Notes: generated by a model not told the origin, from the sequence alone. A stretch of DNA of 64,000 bases from Erythrobacter sp. Alg231-14 (GCF_900149685.1 NZ_LT702999.1:1798001-1862000), one strand, 5' to 3'. Numbered from the stretch's first letter, positions 26,552 to 35,863 are shown. Translations and numbers: made by a program.

Positions 26552-26893
26552 ATGGCCAAAATTGTCATCGCCGCTCAAATTGACCTTGATCCGGCACAGC
26601 GCGCCGAAGCCCTCGCCAGCGCAAAGCCGCATATCGATGCCGCTCTCGCCCAAGACGGGTGCAACCATTACGAATGGAGCGCGGATGGCAACGATCCCGC
26701 GCGGGTCAACGTCTTTGAAGAATGGGAAAGCGAAGAGGCGCTGGCGCATCATTTTGCCAACGCCGCTTATGCCGGAATGCGCGATCACATCGGCACATTC
26801 GGTCTGACCGCCGCCGCCAGCAAGAAATACCGTGTCGACATGGAAGGTCCGGTCTACAACGCTCAAGGCGAAGCGACCGAGGCGTTTGACTGA
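26552..26893 (+). CDS. Antibiotic-biosynthesis-monooxygenase (YgiN/ABM) domain protein
   Basis: 113 residues starting at ATG 26552, with AGGAAGG upstream inside the preceding gene's end. It has the ABM dimeric ferredoxin-like fold: IAAQIDLDPAQRAEALA, HYEWSADGNDPARVNVFEEW and HHFAN. The ABM family includes cofactor-free quinol or anthrone monooxygenases and heme-degrading enzymes. Here it may oxidise or merely bind a pathway intermediate. It is the second gene of a small operon with the SnoaL gene. Confidence 0.78.
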   Translation: MAKIVIAAQIDLDPAQRAEALASAKPHIDAALAQDGCNHYEWSADGNDPARVNVFEEWESEEALAHHFANAAYAGMRDHIGTFGLTAAASKKYRVDMEGPVYNAQGEATEAFD

Positions 26894-26929
26894 CACGATT
26901 TGCCAAAGCCTTTGCGGTAAGGGGCGTGA

Positions 26930-27463
26930 GTGAGAATTTTGGGTGCGATCTTGGCCGGTGGAAAGGCAAGGCGCTTTGGCAGCGATAAGGCGCAGGCGCT
27001 CTATCGTGGAGAGCGCCTTATCGACTGCGTTGCCCGCTCATTGCGCGGCCAGACCAATGCGGTTGTCTTGTGCGGCCGTGTAGATCCCGATTTTTCCTGC
27101 CTCGAAGATCGCCCAAACGGCGATTTGGGGCCTTTGGGCGGCCTTTGTGCGGCGTTGAACCACGCACATCATCATGGCTACACACACGTCCTATCGACTG
27201 GAGTCGACGCCCCCGATTTGCCGGTTGATCTTTGCCAAACACTGACCGGCGCGGACACAGTGAACCGGGCCGCCATCGTCGAAAATCAACCCGTGATCGG
27301 ATTGTGGCCCGCGCCGCTTTGCAAAGAGTTGGACGCGTTTCTCGCCCAAGGTGGGCGTGCCCTGTATGGTTTTGCTGAACAGGTGAACGCGCGGCGGATC
27401 GCGTTCGACCCGCCGCTGATGAATGTGAACCGCCCCGCCGATCTGGGCGATGATCAACCCTAA
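26930..27463 (+). CDS. mobA: Molybdenum cofactor guanylyltransferase MobA
   Basis: 177 residues with a GTG start. It has the nucleotide-binding signature LAGGKARRFGSDKA, the catalytic-region GDLGPLGGLCAAL, STGVDAPDLP, and the C-terminal NVNRPADL typical of MobA. It joins GMP to molybdopterin to make the MGD cofactor of the DMSO-reductase superfamily. The MGD-type enzyme at 28577 is about 1.1 kb away, so this copy probably serves it. The gene overlaps the end of the convergent MDR gene by 4 bases. Confidence 0.88.
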   Translation: MRILGAILAGGKARRFGSDKAQALYRGERLIDCVARSLRGQTNAVVLCGRVDPDFSCLEDRPNGDLGPLGGLCAALNHAHHHGYTHVLSTGVDAPDLPVDLCQTLTGADTVNRAAIVENQPVIGLWPAPLCKELDAFLAQGGRALYGFAEQVNARRIAFDPPLMNVNRPADLGDDQP

Positions 27464-28461
27464 AGCTTGAGCATCTGTTTGCCGCGGTTTTTGCCCACGA
27501 ACAAACGTTGCAAAGTGTCGGGCGCGTTTTCAAAGCCGTGCTGAATATCCTCTTGGTATTTCAGGCTGCCATCATCAACGAACCCTTCGAGCCGCTTTCG
27601 AATAGCCGCAAACTCACTGGCCCAATCAAGGACAATGAACCCGGCCATGCTTGCCCGGCGAAAGATCAGGTTGAAATAATTGCCAGGCCCCGTGGGCAGG
27701 CCGCCCGATTCATAACGCGATATGCCACCGCAAATGACTACGCGCGCATTGGTGGCGATGTTGGCCAGCATATCGTCCAAGATCGTGCCGCCGACATTGT
27801 CGAAAATCACATCGACGCCGCGAGGGCAATGTTCTCTGATTTGCGCTTTCACGTCGCCCGCTTTGTAATCAATTGCGGCGTCGTATCCCGCTTCTTTCAC
27901 GAGCCATTCGCATTTTTCCTTGCCGCCCGCGATGCCAACAGCGCGGCACCCAGCAATTTTGGCCAATTGACCAACCACGCTACCGGTTGCGCCCGCCGCA
28001 CCTGACACCAAAACGGTGTCACCGGCGACAGGTTTGCCGACTTTGAACAATCCGCAGTACGCGGTCAGCCCCGTAGTCCCCAAAACCGAAAGAACCGCGG
28101 TCGGCGACAAAGCGGTCTCCACTTTGGTCAATCCTTCACCATCATGGACAAGATATTCGGTCCAACCGGTGGTGCCGAACACAAAGTCGCCAACGGCGTA
28201 TTTTCCGGCATTGCTTTCAACCACTTCGCAAATACCGCTGCCGCGCATCACGTCGCCGATCGCCATGGGCGCCACATAGTCGGCGATGTTTTCCATCCAG
28301 CCCTTTTGCGCCGGGTCAAACCCTAAGAAACGCGTCGCTAACACCATCTCTCCCGGGCCAGGATCGGGCAATTGAGTATCGACCAGTTTGAAATCGTCGC
28401 TGGCGATGCCGCGTCCGCGTGGGTGACCGTTCAAGAGCCATTGGCGAGAAGTCGTGGGCAT
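27460..28461 (-). CDS. Zinc-free MDR NADP-dependent oxidoreductase (CurA/PTGR type)
   Basis: 333 residues. The start has AAGGAGA seven bases upstream. The signatures are GAAGATGSVVGQLAKIAGC for NADPH and DVIFDNVGGTILDDML, diagnostic of the prostaglandin-reductase branch. It would reduce an enone or enal double bond. It is divergent from the molybdoenzyme and is one of three paralogues in the cluster. Confidence 0.9.
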   Translation of the reverse strand: MPTTSRQWLLNGHPRGRGIASDDFKLVDTQLPDPGPGEMVLATRFLGFDPAQKGWMENIADYVAPMAIGDVMRGSGICEVVESNAGKYAVGDFVFGTTGWTEYLVHDGEGLTKVETALSPTAVLSVLGTTGLTAYCGLFKVGKPVAGDTVLVSGAAGATGSVVGQLAKIAGCRAVGIAGGKEKCEWLVKEAGYDAAIDYKAGDVKAQIREHCPRGVDVIFDNVGGTILDDMLANIATNARVVICGGISRYESGGLPTGPGNYFNLIFRRASMAGFIVLDWASEFAAIRKRLEGFVDDGSLKYQEDIQHGFENAPDTLQRLFVGKNRGKQMLKL

Positions 28462-28515
28462 GGAAAATCTCCTTTATTGCCCTCTAATGCGGGCAGGACG
28501 CCCCCATCACTACGG

Positions 28516-28528
28516 CCAAAAGTACCAG
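28516..28528 (+). promoter_or_regulatory. Weak candidate operator CCAAAAGTACCAG
   Basis: A partial match to the recurring AAAGT(G/A)..(A/G)G element, 49 bases before the molybdoenzyme ATG and within the divergent promoter region. Confidence 0.22.
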
Positions 28529-28576
28529 TCGCTGAGCGCACACGCTTTGGTATCTTCAGGGTTGAGGAGAAATGTG

Positions 28577-30715
28577 ATGGGTGTTGAGACTCGCAAAACG
28601 TTCTGTCGGTTCTGTCATGCAAATTGTGCGATGGAAGTGGACGTAGAGAACGGCAAAGTTATCGAAGTGCGCGGCGACAAAGATGATCCGGCATTTGGCG
28701 GATACACCTGTCTAAAGGGCCGCGAATTGCCCGATTCGCACAATGCAGAGCACCGCCTGCATCACAGCCTAATCCGCAACGATGCGGGCGAATTCCAAGA
28801 AACCGCAATGCCCCAAGCGTTGGAGCATGTGGCCGACGAAATTCGCCGAGTGATCGCGGAACATGGGCCCAATTCGGTCGCGGTCTTTATGGGTTCAGGC
28901 GGCTATCAAAACAGCGCAGCAATGGCCGCATCGCTTAGCTTTGCTCAAGCGATAGGGACGCGAAATTTCTACACTTCTGTCACGTTGGACCAGCCGGCGA
29001 AGGTTTTCACGACCGCACGCTATGGCAAATGGATGGGCGGTACGAACACATTTTCGGAAAGCGACGTCGCTCTCTTGGTGGGCAACAACCCGATCGTTTC
29101 GCATTATTCTCCCCCTGGCGGCGTCCCACCCTTTAGCCCGTCGCGACGCATCCGGGATGCCAAAGAACGCGGCATGAAAGTGATTGTCGCCGATCCACGC
29201 GAAAGCGACGTGGCGCGATTGGCCGATATCTATTTGCCGGTGAAGCCGGGCGAAGATCCGGCTTTGCTCGCCGGGATGCTGCATGTGATCATCAAAGAAG
29301 AATTGTACGACCGCAATTTCGTCGCCGCGCATGTCGATGGCTTTGAAGAATTGACCGCTGCGGTCGAACCGTTCGCACCAGATGCCGCGGCGGCGCGGGC
29401 CGGTGTTGACGCGGACCAATTGATAGCGGCCGCCCGAATCTTCGCGGGCGGATCGAAGGGGTGCGCGGTCACAGGAACCGGTCCAGAAATGGCCGGGAAC
29501 GGGACGTTGACCGAGTATCTTGTGACCTGTCTCAACACCGTGTGCGCGCGGTTCAAACAAGAAGGTGAGAAAGCCGCGATCCCCGGTATCTTTACCAATA
29601 TCAACGGTCCACGGCGTGCCCAAGTTGGCCCCAATGTGCCCATGTTTGGCGCCGAAGGAATGGAGAAATCTCGGTTCCGCGGCTTAGGCCAATTGGGCGT
29701 GGAAATGCCCTGCAACGTTTTAGCTGATGAGATCTTGACGCCCGGCGACGGCCAAGTCCGTGTTCTCATTTCGGTTGGCGGCAACCCCGTCGTTGGCTTC
29801 CCCGATCAGGTGAAGATGGTTCGGGCGCTCGACGATTTGGATATGTTTGTGCAAATCGATCCATGGATGAGCGCAAGCGCCAAACGCGCCGATGTGGTCT
29901 TGGCTCCGTCTCAATGTCTTGAACGCGAAGACATCTCCAACCTGTCGGAATGGTGGCACGAAGAACCCTATGCCCGTTATGTTGAAGCGGTTGCGACACC
30001 GCCGGGCGATGTCATCGACGAATATGAAATGTTTTGGACCTTGGCGCACAAATTGGGCGTTACGATGCAGCTTGCCGGTGGGCCGCTGCCGATGGATGAA
30101 AAGCCGTCAAAGGAAACGTTCCTCGATCTGATGACCGCCGGATGCATCGTACCCCCCAGCGAAGTTCGCAAGGACGCGGCCAAATTGGGTGGCAGCGCCG
30201 TGCTCTATCCCGACAGACACCCTGTTGTCGAAGCGGTCGAGGAAAGCGAGTTTAACCGGTTTGGATTGGGTGCGGGCGATATGCCAGCAGAATTGCTACG
30301 CTATGCCGACGATGCCCCAGCGCGGGCCGGTTTTGAGTTCAAGTTGATCAGCCGGCGTTCCAAAACGCGGTTCAATTCAATCGGGCACCCGCTCAAGAAA
30401 CTGCGCGAAAAAACGACAACCAACCCCGCCTATATTCACCCGGATGACATCGCTCAATTGGGTCTTGAGGAAGACGGTATTGTCGCGATCACCAGCCCGC
30501 ACGCAACAATCCATGGCGTTGTGAAATCAAGCAACAAGGTGCGCCGAGGCCTGGTTTCCATGGCCCATGCCTATGGCGATGTGGACGCCACAAAAGACGA
30601 TGTGCGCGAACGCGGCTCATCGACAAACCGACTGACCAGTGAAGTGGTCGATTTCGATCCCATCACGGGCCAAAGCCTACAAAGCGCGATCCCTGTGAAA
30701 CTGGTCCCTGCTTAA
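28577..30715 (+). CDS. Molybdopterin oxidoreductase, DMSO-reductase superfamily, with [4Fe-4S]
   Basis: 712 residues from ATG at 28577 behind GAGGAGA. The N-terminal cluster ligands are C10, C13, C17 and C45 (CRFCHANC...CLKG). The bis-MGD domains follow (NNPIVSH, VADPRESDVARLADIYLPV, SVGGNPVVGFPD), with a C-terminal MopB_CT barrel from about residue 595 (RRSKTRFNSIGHP). At the place where formate dehydrogenases carry Cys or Sec (near 140) I see TLDQPAKV, leaving D138 as the apparent metal ligand. No Tat signal is present, so the enzyme is cytoplasmic. No electron-transfer subunit is adjacent. Possible reactions are anaerobic-type hydroxylation, hydration or ring-carbon redox. The substrate is unknown. 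Confidence 0.88.
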   Translation: MGVETRKTFCRFCHANCAMEVDVENGKVIEVRGDKDDPAFGGYTCLKGRELPDSHNAEHRLHHSLIRNDAGEFQETAMPQALEHVADEIRRVIAEHGPNSVAVFMGSGGYQNSAAMAASLSFAQAIGTRNFYTSVTLDQPAKVFTTARYGKWMGGTNTFSESDVALLVGNNPIVSHYSPPGGVPPFSPSRRIRDAKERGMKVIVADPRESDVARLADIYLPVKPGEDPALLAGMLHVIIKEELYDRNFVAAHVDGFEELTAAVEPFAPDAAAARAGVDADQLIAAARIFAGGSKGCAVTGTGPEMAGNGTLTEYLVTCLNTVCARFKQEGEKAAIPGIFTNINGPRRAQVGPNVPMFGAEGMEKSRFRGLGQLGVEMPCNVLADEILTPGDGQVRVLISVGGNPVVGFPDQVKMVRALDDLDMFVQIDPWMSASAKRADVVLAPSQCLEREDISNLSEWWHEEPYARYVEAVATPPGDVIDEYEMFWTLAHKLGVTMQLAGGPLPMDEKPSKETFLDLMTAGCIVPPSEVRKDAAKLGGSAVLYPDRHPVVEAVEESEFNRFGLGAGDMPAELLRYADDAPARAGFEFKLISRRSKTRFNSIGHPLKKLREKTTTNPAYIHPDDIAQLGLEEDGIVAITSPHATIHGVVKSSNKVRRGLVSMAHAYGDVDATKDDVRERGSSTNRLTSEVVDFDPITGQSLQSAIPVKLVPA

Positions 30716-30767
30716 TTTCCGTAACTTCCTAGGCCTGCGCCTCATCACATCCATCAAAGGACCACAT

Positions 30768-31778
30768 ATGCCAGAAAATCGCCGCTTCCTTTTGCAACGC
30801 CGCCCGGACGGTGAGCCGGTTCGAGAAGATTTTGAGTTGATAACGGAAGCCACCCCTCAATTGGCCGAGGGAGAATTTCTGATCCGCAATCATTACGCGT
30901 CGCTTGATCCGGCGATGCGCGGTTGGATGGATGCCAGCGGAAACTACATGCCCCCGGTTCCGCTGGGCGCATCCATGCGGGCCAGCACCATTGGCGTCGT
31001 CGAAGAAAGTCGGGCGGAAGGGTTTGAGCCCGGCCAATGGGTCATGGGGCTCAACGCGCTTGAAGATTATTCGATCAGCCAAATCGGTGGGTTCACCCAA
31101 CCGATTGATGCATCATTGGTGCCGAGCGTGACCAATTACCTTTCGATTTTTGGTGCGGTGGGAATGACGGCCTATTTCGGTTTCCTCGAAGTGTGCGAAC
31201 CAAAAGAGGGCGACACGGTTCTCGTCTCTGGCGCTGCGGGTGCGGTTGGGTCGTTGGTGGGTCAGTTGGCCAAATTGCATGGCTGCCGTGCGGTCGGCAT
31301 CGCCGGTGGACCGGAAAAATGCGCTCGCCTGACGGAGAAATACGGGTTTGATGCAGCGATCGATTATCGCGGCAAAGACGAAGCATCCTTGACCGCTGCC
31401 ATCGCAGAGGCCGCGCCAGACGGCGTCGATGTAATCTTCGAAAATGTTGGCGGCGCGATCCTGGATGCAGGGTTGATGAATTTGAATCTCTATGCGCGCA
31501 TCGGCCTTTGCGGTTTGATCAGCGAATACAACACTGACCCGCGCGGCGCGCGCAACATTTGGCAACTAATCGTGAAGCGCGCCTCCATCCGGGGCTTGTT
31601 GGTTGCGGATTATGTCGAACGCTTTGGCGAAGGTGCGGTGAAAATGGGCGAGTGGGCCGCAGCCGGCAAACTCACCATTGATGAACATATCGATGAAGGG
31701 CTCGAGAACGCCTTTGACAGTTTCATGCGCCTGTTCGCCGGGACCAATGATGGCAAGATGATCCTCAAAATCGCATGA
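30768..31778 (+). CDS. Zinc-free MDR NADP-dependent oxidoreductase (CurA/PTGR type)
   Basis: 336 residues with AAAGGA before the ATG. NADPH binding is seen in SGAAGAVGSLVGQLAKLHG, and the branch signature is DVIFENVGGAILDAGLM. It should reduce an activated C=C bond. It lies 52 bases after the molybdoenzyme, so may share its transcript, and overlaps the ThuA gene by 4 bases (ATGA). Confidence 0.9.
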   Translation: MPENRRFLLQRRPDGEPVREDFELITEATPQLAEGEFLIRNHYASLDPAMRGWMDASGNYMPPVPLGASMRASTIGVVEESRAEGFEPGQWVMGLNALEDYSISQIGGFTQPIDASLVPSVTNYLSIFGAVGMTAYFGFLEVCEPKEGDTVLVSGAAGAVGSLVGQLAKLHGCRAVGIAGGPEKCARLTEKYGFDAAIDYRGKDEASLTAAIAEAAPDGVDVIFENVGGAILDAGLMNLNLYARIGLCGLISEYNTDPRGARNIWQLIVKRASIRGLLVADYVERFGEGAVKMGEWAAAGKLTIDEHIDEGLENAFDSFMRLFAGTNDGKMILKIA

Positions 31779-32566
31779 CATCCGCGGCGCAGAAACGCTC
31801 GCTTCTCGTTTTGTCGTGGGGCCATCCATATGAAGAAGAGCCCTTTGACGAGCTCATCCACAATGTGGGCGACTGGGACGTCACCCATTTGCTCCATCCC
31901 GAAGCCGAAGAGGCCGTAGCAAACGGCGCGGCGCGGGAAGCGGACGCGATGCTTTTCTACGATATGGGTGGTTACACTTTTGCAGATGATTGGGTCACAT
32001 CACGGCCGCCATCGCCGGAATTTCGCCGCGCCATTGTGGAGCGGTTTGAAAGCGGCCGCGGCGCGGTTGCGATGCATCATGCGTTGGCCGGTTGGGCAGA
32101 TTGGCCCGAATGGCATGAAATGTTGGGCGGACGGTTCCTTTACACGCCGGGCGAAGTGCGTGGAGAGAAAGTGCTCGATTCCGGTTATCGCCACGACGTC
32201 GATTACACGGCCAAGGTGGTTGCAGACCACCCTGTTACGGCGGGGCTTCCATCGGAATTTCCCGTCTGCGACGAGCTGTATCTGGCAGAAATCTTCGAAG
32301 CGGATGTCGAGCCTTTGGTGCGCTCTGACTATGCCTTCACCCGCGACGATTTTTATTCCGCTGCATTAGGCATTTCGGGGACGCTGTATTCCAATGAAGG
32401 GTGGGACCACCCCCCTGCCAGCAACCTGGTCGCGTGGCACAAACAAGTGGGGAATGCACCCCTAGTCTATTTACAGTTTGGCGATGCGCCGCAAACCTAC
32501 ACAAACCCGCATGTGCGCCAAATGCTTGCACAGGCGCTCACATTCACCGCCGGAGAGAAATCATGA
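31775..32566 (+). CDS. ThuA-domain (trehalose-utilisation-like) protein
   Basis: 263 residues of the glutamine-amidotransferase-like ThuA fold: LLVLSWGHPYEEEPFDELI, GAVAMHHALAGW, then DHPVTAGLPSEFPVCDELYL, which is the family's most conserved region. The biochemical role of ThuA proteins is poorly known; many lie beside sugar or keto-sugar genes. It is translationally coupled on both sides (4-base overlaps). A second ThuA gene lies at 37809. Confidence 0.85.
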   Translation: MTSAAQKRSLLVLSWGHPYEEEPFDELIHNVGDWDVTHLLHPEAEEAVANGAAREADAMLFYDMGGYTFADDWVTSRPPSPEFRRAIVERFESGRGAVAMHHALAGWADWPEWHEMLGGRFLYTPGEVRGEKVLDSGYRHDVDYTAKVVADHPVTAGLPSEFPVCDELYLAEIFEADVEPLVRSDYAFTRDDFYSAALGISGTLYSNEGWDHPPASNLVAWHKQVGNAPLVYLQFGDAPQTYTNPHVRQMLAQALTFTAGEKS

Positions 32567-32943
32567 CGCCCATCGAAACCATCACCGCCTTCATCGCTGC
32601 GTGGGACGAATACAATCTTGAGAAGATTTATTCGTTTATGGCCGAGGATGTTGAATGGACCGATGTGCCGTTGTCGACCGTCACCGGGGTCCCAGCCGTC
32701 CGCGCCAAAATGGACGCCTTTCCCGGTGTCGAAGCGTGCGGATTTGACATGCATCACATCGCCGCAAACGGGAACGTCGTCCTCACCGAACGCACAGATT
32801 GGTTTGAAATGAAGGGCAAACGCCGGACCATTCGCGTGATGGGCACGTTTGAACTGAATGATGATGGCAAGATCGCCAAATGGCGTGATTATTTCGACAG
32901 CGCAGAATTTATGCGCGAATTTGGTGATTTGGTCGGTGGATAG
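32563..32943 (+). CDS. Limonene-1,2-epoxide hydrolase-like protein
   Basis: 126 residues from ATG at 32563, overlapping the ThuA stop. It aligns by eye with limonene-1,2-epoxide hydrolase: TERTD gives the catalytic R77-x-D79 (R99 and D101 in the Rhodococcus enzyme) and KWRDYFD gives D109 (D132). The two residues that help hold water, Tyr53 and Asn55, appear as Trp32 and Asp34. It could open an epoxide formed by the nearby P450. It is otherwise a SnoaL-fold protein of the expected size. Confidence 0.75.
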   Translation: MTPIETITAFIAAWDEYNLEKIYSFMAEDVEWTDVPLSTVTGVPAVRAKMDAFPGVEACGFDMHHIAANGNVVLTERTDWFEMKGKRRTIRVMGTFELNDDGKIAKWRDYFDSAEFMREFGDLVGG

Positions 32944-33046
32944 GGTGGATTTGGGGCTCTGGCCCTAACACATTCGTGCATCGCTTACAGGGCGTCCCAT
33001 TGTCTAGGAATTGGATAACCAATTTCGTCGGATGGGAGCCGCCGCC

Positions 33047-34309
33047 ATGAACAAACCAGAAGCGATCAAAGACACCAGTATCTTTGCACCGGAAACGCTG
33101 CTCGATCCGTTCGATTACTACCGCGCCATTCACGACGCCGGAATCGACATCGAATTTCTGGCAGAGATGAACACATTCGTCGTGTACAGCTATGACCTGT
33201 GCAACGAGGCCAACGGCAAGCCGGATGTGTTCTCCAACGACTTCACCGTCTTAATGGGCGCCGAAGACGAGGAGATTCAGGAAATCCTCAAAGACGGTTG
33301 GGACAACCCGCCGACTTTGCTGACCGCTGATGCGCCGGTTCACACCCGCAACCGCAAACTCGTAAACCTCGCCTTCTCCGCCCCGCGTGTGAATGCGATT
33401 GAGGCGGATATGCGGGCGAAGTCTATCGAGCTGATCGAGAAGATGACCGGTGGATCAGATGGCACCGGATCAAGCGAATTTGTCGAAGATTTCGCGATTC
33501 CATTGCCCGTTGCGATGATCGCCCAGCAAATTGGCCTCGACAACGATCCCGCTCAGGTGAAGGCATGGTCCGACGCAGCCGTCGATCGCTTCAGCCAAAT
33601 GGTTAGCCGCGAACGGCAATTGGAATGCGCCCGCGCGTTTGTCGAATATCAAAAATACATGAAATCTAAGATCGAAGACCGCCGCGCCAATGGCGGCGAT
33701 GATTTGCTCACCGATCTGGTCGAAGCGCGCGTCGAAGGGGAAACGCCGCTAACCGATGAAGAGATTATGTCGATCATGCAGCAATTCATGGTCGCCGGGA
33801 ATGAGACGACGACGTCGACATTGGCGGGCGGCTTGCTTCAATTGATCCGCAATCCAGAACAAATGGCCAAAGCGAAAGCAGCCGCTGGTGGCCGCGACCC
33901 CAAATTGATCGGAAACCTTGTCGAAGAATCCCTAAGGTATGAAACGCCCACCGCAGGCATGTGGCGGATCGTGAAAGAAGACACCGAATTGGGCGGCACC
34001 AAAATACCCGCGGGCTCTGTGGTTCAATTGCGGTATGCGGCGGCCAATCGCGATCCGAAGAAATTCGAAAACCCCGACGCGTTCGATATCGAACGCAAGA
34101 ATGCGCGCGCGCACCAAGCTTTTGGCAAGGGTCCTCATATGTGCGTCGGCAATATGCTGAGCCGCAAGGAAATGCTGGTTGCGTTCGATGAATTGCTGGA
34201 GCGGATAGACGATTTTGCAATTGCCGATGAAGGGGGAATCGAAGTTCTTCCCAACATCCTATTGCGGGGTGTGACACGGCTACCGATCAGCTTTTCCAAA
34301 GCCTTATAG
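33047..34309 (+). CDS. Cytochrome P450 (soluble bacterial class)
   Basis: 420 residues from ATG at 33047, with GGGAG eight bases upstream. The I-helix motif is AGNETTT (250-256), the K-helix pair is E294-x-x-R297, and the heme thiolate is C366 in FGKGPHMCVG. It heads a tight run of acyl-CoA genes, so it may make terminal or side-chain hydroxylations ahead of CoA activation, as CYP125-type enzymes do for sterols. That role is inference. Confidence 0.95.
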   Translation: MNKPEAIKDTSIFAPETLLDPFDYYRAIHDAGIDIEFLAEMNTFVVYSYDLCNEANGKPDVFSNDFTVLMGAEDEEIQEILKDGWDNPPTLLTADAPVHTRNRKLVNLAFSAPRVNAIEADMRAKSIELIEKMTGGSDGTGSSEFVEDFAIPLPVAMIAQQIGLDNDPAQVKAWSDAAVDRFSQMVSRERQLECARAFVEYQKYMKSKIEDRRANGGDDLLTDLVEARVEGETPLTDEEIMSIMQQFMVAGNETTTSTLAGGLLQLIRNPEQMAKAKAAAGGRDPKLIGNLVEESLRYETPTAGMWRIVKEDTELGGTKIPAGSVVQLRYAAANRDPKKFENPDAFDIERKNARAHQAFGKGPHMCVGNMLSRKEMLVAFDELLERIDDFAIADEGGIEVLPNILLRGVTRLPISFSKAL

Positions 34310-34322
34310 GGGAGAGGGGCCA

Positions 34323-35411
34323 ATGAACTTCGACCTAACCGAAGAACAAGAAATGTTCCGGGCGTCCGTTGAACGTTTCTCCGCTCCCATCGATGTCGAG
34401 GCGCGCCGCAAATTGCGCTTGTCGCCAACCGGCTATGACCGTGATCGATGGGCATCGCTCGCGGAATTGGGTCTCATCGCGCTTGCGGCGCCGGAAAGTG
34501 CGGGCGGCATGGGCGGATCAACTCTGGATCTCGCATTGATCGCCGAAGCCATTGGCAAGGCAAATTCGCCCGATCCGTGGCTCGAACATGGTGTTTTGCC
34601 CACGCAACTTCTGATTGCAGGCGGTGTTGATGGCGCGGTGGAGAATGTTTTGGCCGGCGAACACATCGTCGGATTGGCATGGGCGGAACGCGCACAACGA
34701 TACGCGTTGGCGGCCGTGGGTATGAAGGCGGAGCCATCGGGAGAGGGTTTCGCTCTTACCGGGGAAAAGACCTTTGTGATGGGCGCTTTGTTGGCCGACA
34801 CCTTCGTCGTGTCTGCCAATTTGGATGGCGAAACGGCGTATTTTCTGATCCCACGGGATGAGGATGGCGTTGAAATGCGTGCCTACCGTTTGACCGACGG
34901 AAGCATTGCAGGTGAACTGAAATTGACCCGCGCCACAGTCGGAGCCGCCGCAAAGCTCAACATAACATCCGCGCAATTCAACGATATTGTCGGCGAAACG
35001 CGATTGTTGGCTGCTGCAGAGATGTTGGGCCTGGGTCAAAGATTGCTCGATGACACGTTGATCTATGTGAAAGAACGCGAACAGTTCGGCGTTGCCATCG
35101 GGTCGTTTCAAGCCCTGCAACACCGTCTGGTCGAAGCTTATGCCCGGATCGAGCAATGCCGATCCATGCTGTATCGCGCCGCTTTGGCGGATCGCAGCGA
35201 TGCCCATGAGTGGCACCGCGCCACCGCTGGAGCAAAGGCCTTTATTGGCGAAAATGTAGACGCCGTCGCACGTGAGGCGGTCCAGATGCACGGCGGAATG
35301 GGCATCACCGACGAATTGGCCATCGGACATGCGATGAAGCGTGTGATGGTGCTCGCCAAACTGTTCGGTGACGCGGAAAGCGCGCTCGCCGAATACGCGA
35401 CAGCGGCCTGA
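34323..35411 (+). CDS. Acyl-CoA dehydrogenase, short subunit-type
   Basis: 362 residues, shorter than the usual 380-400. The N-terminal helical domain is MNFDLTEEQEMFRASV, and the C-terminal flavin region is REQFGVAIGSFQALQHRL with MHGGMGITDELAIGHAMKR. GGGGAGAGGGG precedes the ATG. Together with the 402-residue ACAD at 38580 it resembles the split (alpha2beta2) acyl-CoA dehydrogenases of steroid side-chain degradation, where each chain supplies part of the FAD sites. It is directly downstream of the P450. Confidence 0.88.
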   Translation: MNFDLTEEQEMFRASVERFSAPIDVEARRKLRLSPTGYDRDRWASLAELGLIALAAPESAGGMGGSTLDLALIAEAIGKANSPDPWLEHGVLPTQLLIAGGVDGAVENVLAGEHIVGLAWAERAQRYALAAVGMKAEPSGEGFALTGEKTFVMGALLADTFVVSANLDGETAYFLIPRDEDGVEMRAYRLTDGSIAGELKLTRATVGAAAKLNITSAQFNDIVGETRLLAAAEMLGLGQRLLDDTLIYVKEREQFGVAIGSFQALQHRLVEAYARIEQCRSMLYRAALADRSDAHEWHRATAGAKAFIGENVDAVAREAVQMHGGMGITDELAIGHAMKRVMVLAKLFGDAESALAEYATAA

Positions 35412-35437
35412 AAAATGCGGCTTTAAGGAGGCCACCT

Positions 35438-35863
35438 ATGGGACAAAAAATCGACCCTGAGCTGTGGAGCAATGATGCACAGCCGCATTTGATGGGAGGG
35501 AAACTTCCATCAGGCGAAGTGGTGTTTCCGATGCCGCAAGGCGACGCTGCACGCGATGTGGAACCGTACAAATTATCGCGCCAAGGGACACTGTGGTCGT
35601 GGACGACACAAGGGTTTCTGCCCAAGGAACCGTATGAAGGCCCAGGATCCGGCCCGAACGAAGGCCCCCCTGACTTTCAGCCCTTCTTGCTGGGTTATGT
35701 CGAATTGCCCGGCGAAGTCATTGTCGAAAGTCGAATTGTGGGCGCGACGCTCGATGATTTGAAATTGAACATGCCGATGGAGTTTTGCGTGGTCCCATTC
35801 AATGCGACGCACGACACGTTTGCGTACCGTCCGATGGCCACCGAAAAGGAGCAAGCCGCATGA
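35438..35863 (+). CDS. DUF35-type OB-fold protein lacking the zinc ribbon cysteines
   Basis: 141 residues. The OB domain shows GTLWSWTTQGF and FLLGYVELPGEVIVESRIVG, matching the C-terminal DUF35 half. At the N-terminal rubredoxin-like region, where CxxC pairs normally bind zinc, it reads KLPSGEVVFPMPQGD with no cysteine, and the whole protein has a single Cys. DUF35 proteins act as partners of thiolase-like enzymes, including the Ltp2 steroid aldolase. It overlaps the thiolase-like gene by 4 bases, supporting a complex. Confidence 0.82.
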   Translation: MGQKIDPELWSNDAQPHLMGGKLPSGEVVFPMPQGDAARDVEPYKLSRQGTLWSWTTQGFLPKEPYEGPGSGPNEGPPDFQPFLLGYVELPGEVIVESRIVGATLDDLKLNMPMEFCVVPFNATHDTFAYRPMATEKEQAA

